DNA of 8,923 nucleotides from Gammaproteobacteria bacterium (GTDB lineage: Bacteria > Pseudomonadota > Gammaproteobacteria > UWMA-0217). Below, piece by piece: positions 1 to 5,017 of the stretch (its first letter is position 1; every line of letters starts with the position of its first letter). The notes beneath the pieces were generated by a model that was given only the letters and a program-made list of their open reading frames with translations, made no database searches and was not told where the DNA came from. The DNA is taken from positions 1-8,923 of the forward strand of contig JALVPS010000459.1 of assembly GCA_027031685.1 (NCBI GenBank). The letters are read 5' to 3'. The position numbers and the translations under genes were made by a program.

Positions 1-2
1 AC

Positions 3-89
3 GGCCGGGTGATCCCCATGACCGCGCCCGCGCCCTGCCCCCGCCCCGCGCCCCACCTGCAACTGCTCGAAGGAGGTCCTCCGTCATGA
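3..89 (+). CDS. Possible 3' tail of an upstream gene (partial, uncertain)
   Basis: A frame open from the left edge ends in TGA at 87-89 and overlaps the start of the phosphotransferase gene by the four bases ATGA, an arrangement common between co-translated genes. The visible residues are proline- and alanine-rich, begin GRVIPMTAPAP and end LEGGPPS; no family can be recognised. The frame also contains an ATG at 18, so a 23-codon leader peptide is an alternative reading. A second possibility is that the upstream gene ends earlier, at the TGA at 10-12 in another frame. The 85 nt are too short and GC-rich to decide. What is seen is only an open frame and the overlap; that it is coding is inference. 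Confidence 0.3.
   Translation, partial: GRVIPMTAPAPCPRPAPHLQLLEGGPPS
70..77 (+). promoter_or_regulatory. Perfect Shine-Dalgarno sequence fixing the start at ATG 86
   Basis: AAGGAGGT at 70-77 pairs with all eight bases of the usual 16S rRNA 3' end (ACCTCCTT) and lies eight bases before ATG 86. The reading frame of the gene is open to the left edge, so this site is the main reason to place the start at 86 rather than upstream. The core lies in a small inverted repeat (GGAGG-T-CCTCC, 72-82) whose arms are too close to form a stable hairpin by themselves. Confidence 0.85.
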
Positions 90-1426
90 ACGCCCTCAGC
101 CACAGACATAGCGGTCACTGGCACCGCCACTTCCGTCTGCCGCACCTGCGCAGCGCCCTGGACCCCGACTGCCTGTGCCAGCTGCTCAATGCGCACTGGC
201 CGTGGGTCGCCGCGCGTGGCCTCACCGTCACCGCCTGTCACGTGCACCGTGTCTTTCCCCGCGGCGCCGGCCACCAGGTGATCAAGTACGTGCTGACCCT
301 GGACGACGGCCAGACGCGGCGCGAGCAGGTGGCCTTCGGCGAGTTGCTGCCGGGCGACGTGCGGGGCTATCGCACGCGGGTGCTGGACAAGCTGCGCAAG
401 TCGCGCCGTCAACAGCTGGCGCGCGGCGTGGACTGCGACGCCATCGTGGCCCTGCCGCCGCTCGGCATGCTGCTGCGCCTGCCGGGCTGGGACGAAAAGC
501 TGCCCGGCCTGACGCTGCATCACTACCCCCGCCGGGCCTGGCGCCTGCTGGCCCCGTTGCTGGGAGGCTCGGCCGAGGAGACGTGCCCGCCGCTGCGCGG
601 GCAGGTGCTCAATCATCGCCTCGGCAAGCGCTGCGTGCTGCGTGTGCAGCGCGTCGACGCGCCGGAGCGGACGGTGGTGCTGCGTTGCCTCAAGGCGGGC
701 GATGCGCGCCACGCCGCCAGCCTGTCGGTCATGCAGCAGCTGTGGGACAAGGGTTTTCACGACCAGGCCGACGACGACATCCGCATCCCGCGTCCCCTGA
801 TGTCGAGCGAGGCGCTGGCCACGCTGGCCATCGAGGATGTGCCCGGCGAGCTGCTGGGCGAGACCGGGCGATGGCCGTTGACCGGACAGGCGGCGGTGGC
901 CGGACGGGTGCTGGCCAAGCTGCACGGGTGCCCGCTGGGGGTGGCCAGGACCCGTACCGTGGGTGACGAGCTCACGCTGCTGGCCGACTGGGTGGCCTTC
1001 ACCAGCGAACTGCGCCCCGAGCTGCAGCACGACCTGGGGCGCGCCCTGCACTCGGTGTGGCATCGCCTGGGCGGCCTGCCGCAGTGCCCGCCGGCGCTGG
1101 TGCATCGCGACTACTACGGCAAGCAGCTCATCCACGACGGCCAGACCACCACCCTCATCGACTTCGACACCCTGTGCCAGGCCGACCCGGCCCTCGACCT
1201 GGGCAACTATCTGGCGCACCGGCGGCTGGCGGCCCATCAGGGGCGGCCGGTGGCGGACGACGAGCCGCAGGCCCTTCTGGCGGCCTACGCCGAACGCGCC
1301 CGGCCGGTGGCCCCGGCGCGCCTAGGCGCCTGGCTGGACGCCGCCCGCCTGCGGCTGGCCTGCCTGTATGCCCTGCAGACCGGCCAGGGCCATCTGGCGC
1401 CGGGCCTGTTGGGGGAGATCCAGTGA
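86..1426 (+). CDS. APH/choline-kinase-fold phosphotransferase, substrate unknown
   Basis: A 446-aa soluble protein of the aminoglycoside/choline phosphotransferase superfamily; these enzymes transfer the ATP gamma-phosphate to a hydroxyl of a small molecule. The catalytic loop is LVHRDYYGKQ, with H340, R341 and catalytic D342. Q347 stands where most APH proteins have the metal-binding Asn. The second metal site is IDFD (359-361), followed by the family's DPALDLGNYLAH (367-378). K203 in VVLRCLK is the likely ATP-binding lysine and E250 lies near the hinge. An extra N-terminal part (about 45-150) contains HRVFPRG...KYVLTL and looks like a degenerate copy of the N-lobe strand region at 176-206. 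No signal peptide is visible, so it is probably cytoplasmic. The stop shares one base with the start of the AlgE-like gene, suggesting a role in making or priming an exported glycan. That role is inference; antibiotic resistance is unlikely from context. Fold confidence is high, substrate unknown. Confidence 0.85.
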   Translation: MNALSHRHSGHWHRHFRLPHLRSALDPDCLCQLLNAHWPWVAARGLTVTACHVHRVFPRGAGHQVIKYVLTLDDGQTRREQVAFGELLPGDVRGYRTRVLDKLRKSRRQQLARGVDCDAIVALPPLGMLLRLPGWDEKLPGLTLHHYPRRAWRLLAPLLGGSAEETCPPLRGQVLNHRLGKRCVLRVQRVDAPERTVVLRCLKAGDARHAASLSVMQQLWDKGFHDQADDDIRIPRPLMSSEALATLAIEDVPGELLGETGRWPLTGQAAVAGRVLAKLHGCPLGVARTRTVGDELTLLADWVAFTSELRPELQHDLGRALHSVWHRLGGLPQCPPALVHRDYYGKQLIHDGQTTTLIDFDTLCQADPALDLGNYLAHRRLAAHQGRPVADDEPQALLAAYAERARPVAPARLGAWLDAARLRLACLYALQTGQGHLAPGLLGEIQ

Positions 1427-2703
1427 TGGCCGCGCGGCGCGCACTGGCGCTGCTGGCGCTGCTGGCGGGATCTCCGGTGCTGGCGGGCGGGCCCACCCCG
1501 GAGGCCAGTCTGGAATCCGGCGCACCGCCCGCGGCGCGCTATCCGCTCACCGATACCCTCAGCTATGGCGCACGGCTGGAGGCGGAGTACGTGGCCGAGC
1601 GCAACTACGACCTGGCCGAGGCACGGCCCGACGAGCTGGCGCTGGTCCAGCCTGCGTTGTCGGTGGCCCTTTCCTGGCGGCCCGCCGCGGCGCTGTCCGC
1701 CTACGGCAATGTGAAACTGCGCCGCGCCGTTGCGATCGAGTCCGAGGGGCGGGACGAGGCGCACGACACCGAACTGCTGCTGGACAAGCTGTACGTGGAC
1801 CTGGCGCCGGCCGGCGACTGGTCGTTGCGGCTTGGACGGCAGCGCTTCAAGGATCACCGCGAGTGGCTGCTGGACGACACCCTGGACGGGGCGCGGCTGC
1901 GCTGGCGGCGGGGAGACCTGACGCTGCTGGCCGCGGCCATGCGCGAGCGGGCCTTCAGCGAGGACCTGCTGGACGAGGCGGAGCGCAACAAGTCCGTGGA
2001 TCACGTCTATCTGCAGGCCGAGTGGCGCCGCGCCGACCGCCGGCTGGCCGTGTGGCTGTTCCGCCAGCGCGATCCCGACCGCGACGAGACGTCGCGGTGG
2101 CTGGGGCTGAGCGGCGAGCGCCGGTGGGGCAAGACACTCAAGCTGTGGCTCGACGTGGCGCGGGTGGACGGCGAGCGGCGCGGCCGCGACATCAGCGGCC
2201 ACGGTGTCGACCTGGGCGGGCTGTACCGTTTCAGCCGGCGGCCGCGGCTCTACCTGGTGCTGGCCTGGGCCTTCGGCTCGGGCGACGAGGACGATCCCGA
2301 TCTCGGTTTCCGCCAGACCGACCTGCAGGACAACGCCGCCAAGCTGGGCGGGGTGACGCGCATCGTCTACTACGGCGAGGTGTTCGATCCCGAGCTCAGC
2401 AACCTGTCCATTGCCACCGCCGGGCTCGGCTGGCGCCCCACGCGCAACAGCTCCGTGCACCTGCTCTGGCACCGCTACCGCCAGGACGTGGCGCTGGCCG
2501 CGCTGCGCGAGTCCGATCTCGATGCCCAGCCCAACGGGCACGACAAGGACCTGGGCAACGAAGTTGATCTGGTGCTGGCCTACCGCCTGCGCGGCCGCTT
2601 CAAGCTGGAGGCCACGGCCGGTCGCTTCCTGCCCGGCACCGCCTTCGGGGACGGGGCCGACGACGCCCGGCTGCTGCACCTGGAGGCCCGCTACAACTTC
2701 TGA
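1426..2703 (+). CDS. AlgE-like (alginate export family) outer-membrane beta-barrel protein
   Basis: A 425-aa precursor. The start ATG 1426-1428 overlaps the preceding stop by one base (TGATG), with a purine-rich GGGGGAGA (1411-1418) ahead. A longer in-frame start at 1057 would bury the signal peptide, so it was rejected. Residues 1-20 form a Sec signal peptide (RR, then a Leu/Ala core, then SPVLA before GG). The mature part has alternating polar/hydrophobic strands and ends in YNF, the C-terminal Phe read by the Bam complex. Family marks include GRQRFKD..EWLLDDTLDG (138-155), AFGSGDEDD (282-290), FRQTDLQDN (295-303) and YYGEVFDPELSNL (315-327), which match the P. aeruginosa AlgE core pattern FRQTGL..N...GE....ELSNL as I recall it. 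AlgE is about 490 aa, so this barrel is somewhat shorter, probably in loops. It is likely an outer-membrane channel for an anionic polysaccharide. No alginate synthesis genes are visible, so alginate itself is not shown. Confidence 0.88.
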   Translation: MAARRALALLALLAGSPVLAGGPTPEASLESGAPPAARYPLTDTLSYGARLEAEYVAERNYDLAEARPDELALVQPALSVALSWRPAAALSAYGNVKLRRAVAIESEGRDEAHDTELLLDKLYVDLAPAGDWSLRLGRQRFKDHREWLLDDTLDGARLRWRRGDLTLLAAAMRERAFSEDLLDEAERNKSVDHVYLQAEWRRADRRLAVWLFRQRDPDRDETSRWLGLSGERRWGKTLKLWLDVARVDGERRGRDISGHGVDLGGLYRFSRRPRLYLVLAWAFGSGDEDDPDLGFRQTDLQDNAAKLGGVTRIVYYGEVFDPELSNLSIATAGLGWRPTRNSSVHLLWHRYRQDVALAALRESDLDAQPNGHDKDLGNEVDLVLAYRLRGRFKLEATAGRFLPGTAFGDGADDARLLHLEARYNF

Positions 2704-2726
2704 GCGCCGGTCCGGGAGAACGGCGC
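2704..2726 (+). terminator. Weak hairpin after the AlgE-like gene
   Basis: GCGCCG (2704-2709) and CGGCGC (2721-2726) are complementary across an 11-nt loop, directly after the stop codon of the AlgE-like gene. No run of T follows. It may slow RNA polymerase or protect the 3' end, but by itself it is a poor intrinsic terminator, and such short GC arms arise easily in this GC-rich DNA. Confidence 0.25.
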
Positions 2727-2739
2727 GCCACCCGACAAA

Positions 2740-2757
2740 GAGAGGAGTCCCATCATG
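2740..2757 (+). promoter_or_regulatory. Orphan translation start signal (Shine-Dalgarno plus ATG) without a recognisable gene
   Basis: GAGAGGAG (2740-2747) lies seven bases before ATG 2755-2757, a well-formed translation start on the + strand, 50 nt after the AlgE-like stop. The frame that follows runs through the hairpin and then antisense to ccmI until 3078, giving a Gly/His/Gln-rich product that looks like an antisense shadow. The signal may be chance or the remnant of a lost third gene of the left operon. Confidence 0.3.
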
Positions 2758-2760
2758 CGC

Positions 2761-2788
2761 AGCGGCCCTGCCGTCTGGCAGGGCCGCT
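2761..2788. terminator. Perfect 12-bp hairpin between the convergent operons
   Basis: AGCGGCCCTGCC (2761-2772) and GGCAGGGCCGCT (2777-2788) are exact reverse complements around the four-base loop GTCT. The stem is very GC-rich and begins at the last base of the ccmI stop codon (TAA, complement of 2788-2790), so it would form right as ribosomes leave ccmI. As the only strong hairpin between the two convergent operons it is the obvious candidate terminator for ccm and possibly for both directions. Neither side is followed by a T-run (minus strand continues TGCGCATGATGG, plus strand TACAGCGC). It may therefore work as a U-poor terminator, with Rho, or as a 3'-end stabiliser. Confidence 0.65.
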
Positions 2789-4044
2789 TACAGCGCGTGG
2801 TCGATGCGCAGGGTGGTGGTGGGCTGCTTGGCGGGCTGCAGGGTCTGGCTGGCGCTGGCCAGGTCGCCGGCCTGGGCGGCGGGGCTGCCGGATTTGGAGA
2901 CCCGCGCGCTGACCACCACGGTGTCGAACTGCGACAGCTTGAGGTTGGGCAGCATGGCCTGCGAGTCGTCCAGGGTGACGGTGGCGGGCAGGTCGCGCAC
3001 CTTGAGCTTGGCGGCGGCCAGGGGCATGGGCGGCCCGCTGGCGGCCTTGGCGAAGACGAACACGGTGTCGTCCGGTGACGCCTGGGCGGCCACCTCGTCG
3101 GCCAGGCGCACCTGCACGGTGATGCGCGCCGCCGCGGCGCCGGCCTTCTTGCCGTCCTTGTCGGCCGCGGGCCGGGCGGCGGGCGCGCCGGCCTGGGCCA
3201 GGAACTGGGCCGGGTCCTTGCCCAGCTTGTTGGCCGCGCGGCTGATGGCCTGGGTGAGGATCTGGCGCGATTCGGCGTCGTCGAGCAGCTTGAGGGCGTG
3301 CTGCCAGTGGCGGATGGCCGCCTCGAACTGGCCGGCCTGCTCGGCGGCGATGCCGGCCATCCAGCGGGCCTCGGGCAGGTCCGGGTCCAGCGCCAGGGCG
3401 CGCTTGATGAGCCGCGCCGCCTCGCCCTGGATGCGGCCGTCCTTCTGCATGGCCAGGGCGTCGGCCAGCTGCATGAGCACCTTGGCGCTCTCGCCCTCCA
3501 GCTCGAGCACGCGGCGCATGGCGTCGGCCGCCTTGTCGTACTGGCGCATGGTCATGTAGCTGCGCCCCAGCAGGTACCAGCCCTGGGCGTCGTCGGGGTT
3601 GTCCTTCAGGTGGGCCTCCAGCTTGGCCACCATCTCCTCCACTGGCGGCAGCTTGTCGCCGGCGTGCGGATTGGCGGCGGCGGTGGTGGCCGGCGCCTGG
3701 CCGCTGATGAAGGCCGGGTTGCCCAGCTTGAGGTACAGGCCGAGGGCCACCACGGGCACCAGCAGGGCCACCAGCACGCCCACCCAGGGGGCGCGCACGG
3801 CCTCCGGCGTGGCGGGCGCCTCCAGCCTGTCGAGCAGGGCCTCGGCCAGGGCCGCGCGCTGCTGGCGGTAGTCGGCCGCCTTGAGCTCGCCGCGCTCGTG
3901 GCGGCGGCGCAGGTCGCGCAGCTGCTGGCGCAGCGGCTCCAGCAGCTGTTCCGGGCGCTGGCGCGGCGGGCGCAGCAGGGGCGGCACCAGCCACAGCAGG
4001 GCGAGGAAGATGAGCAGGGTGGCGAGCAGGGCGAATCCGGTCAT
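2788..4044 (-). CDS. ccmI: CcmI, cytochrome c maturation apocytochrome chaperone (fused, TPR type)
   Basis: A 418-aa inner-membrane protein that binds apocytochrome c and presents it to the CcmF/CcmH heme ligase. The ATG (complement of 4042-4044) overlaps the ccmH stop by ATGA. The purine-rich GAGGAAG about ten bases upstream serves as ribosome-binding site; the frame is open further upstream, but those starts lie inside ccmH. Visible parts: TM1 about 4-22; a charged, Leu-rich, probably coiled-coil cytoplasmic loop about 30-75 (LEPLRQQLRDLRRRHERGEL); TM2 about 87-107; a periplasmic TPR domain about 134-257, with repeats such as GWYLLGRSYMTMRQYDKA and ARWMAGIAAEQAGQFEAA; an Ala/Lys linker about 283-306; and a C-terminal beta-rich domain about 307-418 (VRLADEV.....DTVFVFAKA). 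This is the long CcmI/CycH architecture, as opposed to the short E. coli arrangement where the TPR part is in CcmH. It is the last gene of the operon and ends in the hairpin. Confidence 0.95.
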   Translation of the reverse strand: MTGFALLATLLIFLALLWLVPPLLRPPRQRPEQLLEPLRQQLRDLRRRHERGELKAADYRQQRAALAEALLDRLEAPATPEAVRAPWVGVLVALLVPVVALGLYLKLGNPAFISGQAPATTAAANPHAGDKLPPVEEMVAKLEAHLKDNPDDAQGWYLLGRSYMTMRQYDKAADAMRRVLELEGESAKVLMQLADALAMQKDGRIQGEAARLIKRALALDPDLPEARWMAGIAAEQAGQFEAAIRHWQHALKLLDDAESRQILTQAISRAANKLGKDPAQFLAQAGAPAARPAADKDGKKAGAAAARITVQVRLADEVAAQASPDDTVFVFAKAASGPPMPLAAAKLKVRDLPATVTLDDSQAMLPNLKLSQFDTVVVSARVSKSGSPAAQAGDLASASQTLQPAKQPTTTLRIDHAL

Positions 4045-4481
4045 GCGTCTTCTTCCTCGATCAGTTCCTCGTCGTCGTCCGCCCCCGCCGGCAGCCGGTG
4101 GCGGCGGAAGAACGCCCAGGCGCCCAGCAGGCCGACCACCAGGAACAGGCCGGGGCCGATCCACAGCAGCAGGGTGTTGCCCTGCACCGGCGGGCGGTAG
4201 AGGACGAAGTCGCCGTAGCGCGCCACCAGGAAGGCCTTGATCTCGTCGTTGCTCTTGCCGGCGCGCATCATCTCGTACACCTCCTGGCGGAGGTCCTTGG
4301 CCAGGTCGGCGTCGGAGTCGGCCAGGTCCTGGTTCTGGCACACCAGGCAGCGCAGCTCGCGGATCAGCGACTTGTAGCGCTGTTCCTGCTGCGGGCTGTC
4401 GAATTCCAGTTCGGTGATGGTGGTGGCCGCCGCCGGCACCAGCAGGGCCAGCAGCAGGAGCAGGAGGGAGCAGCGTTTCAT
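4041..4481 (-). CDS. ccmH: CcmH, thioredoxin-like apocytochrome c reductant of the heme ligase complex
   Basis: A 146-aa protein of the short CcmH/CycL type. A signal sequence or N-terminal anchor covers about 1-19 (CSLLLLLLALLVPAAA). The periplasmic three-helix domain carries the diagnostic LRCLVCQNQ motif with C45 and C48, then the conserved stretch AKDLRQEVYEMMRAGKSNDE (61-80) and ARYGDFVLYRPP (87-98). One TM segment follows at about 103-124, and a strongly acidic cytoplasmic tail (DDDEELIEEEDA). The Cys pair reduces, or forms a mixed disulfide with, the CXXCH cysteines of apocytochrome c and is itself recycled by CcmG. The lack of a TPR domain fits the separate long CcmI downstream. It overlaps ccmG and ccmI by ATGA at both ends. 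Its own ribosome-binding site is weak, so coupling to ccmG translation is likely. The DNA coding for the acidic tail doubles as the ccmI ribosome-binding site. Confidence 0.96.
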   Translation of the reverse strand: MKRCSLLLLLLALLVPAAATTITELEFDSPQQEQRYKSLIRELRCLVCQNQDLADSDADLAKDLRQEVYEMMRAGKSNDEIKAFLVARYGDFVLYRPPVQGNTLLLWIGPGLFLVVGLLGAWAFFRRHRLPAGADDDEELIEEEDA

Positions 4482-5017
4482 GAGGCGTTGCCCGGGCGGT
4501 ATTTCTCGATGAGCGGCAGCAGCTCGTCGCGGATGACCTCCGGCGTGAGCGGGCCGATGTGTTTGTGGCGGATGATGCCCTGCGGGTCGATCAGGTAGGT
4601 CTCCGGCGCGCCGTACACGCCCCAGTCGATGGCCACGCGACCGTCGGCGTCCACCGCCACGGCGTCGTAGGGGTCGCCCAGCTCGGCCAGCCAGCGGCGC
4701 GCGGCGTCGCTATCGTCCTTCCAGTCCAGGCCGACGATGGGCACCACGCCCTGCCGGGCGAAGGCCACCAGGTTGGGGTGCTCGGCGCGGCAGGAGATGC
4801 ACCAGGTGGCCCACACGTTGAGCAGCCACACCTTGCCGCGGTAGTCGGCCGTGCTCACCTTCTTGCCCGGCGCGGTGAGGCTGGGCAGGCTGAAGGCCGG
4901 CGCCGGTTTGCCGATGAGCGGCGAGGGCACCTCGCGCGGGTCGCGCGTCAGGCCGTAGGCCAGCAGCAGCACGAGGGCGATGAAGATGATCAGCGGGACG
5001 AGGAACTTGGCTTTCAT
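4478..5017 (-). CDS. ccmG: CcmG/DsbE, membrane-anchored periplasmic thiol:disulfide oxidoreductase
   Basis: A 179-aa thioredoxin-fold protein that keeps the cytochrome c maturation cysteines reduced, taking electrons from a DsbD/CcdA-type membrane partner not in this window. An uncleaved N-terminal anchor spans about 5-22 (FLVPLIIFIALVLLLAYG). The active site is WATWCISC with C73 and C76, preceded by GKVWLLNVW (61-69). The cis-proline motif is YGAPETYLID, with P138. PSPLIGKPAPAFSLPSL (31-47) is the usual CcmG segment after the anchor. Length matches the family (about 180). AAGGGAG upstream gives an acceptable ribosome-binding site, and the ATG overlaps the ccmF stop by ATGA. Family alternatives such as ResA or TlpA are less likely because of the ccm context and the YGAPET motif. 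Confidence 0.96.
   Translation of the reverse strand: MKAKFLVPLIIFIALVLLLAYGLTRDPREVPSPLIGKPAPAFSLPSLTAPGKKVSTADYRGKVWLLNVWATWCISCRAEHPNLVAFARQGVVPIVGLDWKDDSDAARRWLAELGDPYDAVAVDADGRVAIDWGVYGAPETYLIDPQGIIRHKHIGPLTPEVIRDELLPLIEKYRPGNAS

Noticed and set aside
1057..1425. Longer N-terminus for the AlgE-like protein by an upstream in-frame start
   Set aside because: The extra 123 residues are a frame-shifted reading of the phosphotransferase C-terminus. The signal peptide begins at ATG 1426.
86..1426. Aminoglycoside-resistance gene
   Set aside because: The APH fold is shared by many metabolic kinases. The Q-type loop, the enlarged N-terminal part and coupling to an export porin do not fit a resistance enzyme.
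1285..2679. A 464-codon open frame on the - strand opposite the AlgE-like gene
   Set aside because: Composition is rich in Gln, Val, Gly and Arg with no recognisable domain. The + strand frame has a signal peptide and family motifs, so this is a shadow.
2755..3078. A 107-codon + strand frame following the orphan start signal
   Set aside because: It runs antisense to ccmI and has the Gly/His/Gln-rich look of a shadow frame. Only its start signal is kept as an observation.
3298..4200. A 300-codon + strand frame opposite ccmI and ccmH
   Set aside because: It is antisense to two confidently identified genes, and its product is repetitive (Gln/Gly/His/Val, serine runs) without domains.
4045..4341. 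Longer N-terminus for CcmI
   Set aside because: The extra codons lie inside ccmH in another frame and read as Pro/Arg/Gly-rich. ATG at 4044 has a ribosome-binding site, the ATGA overlap and the first TM segment of CcmI.
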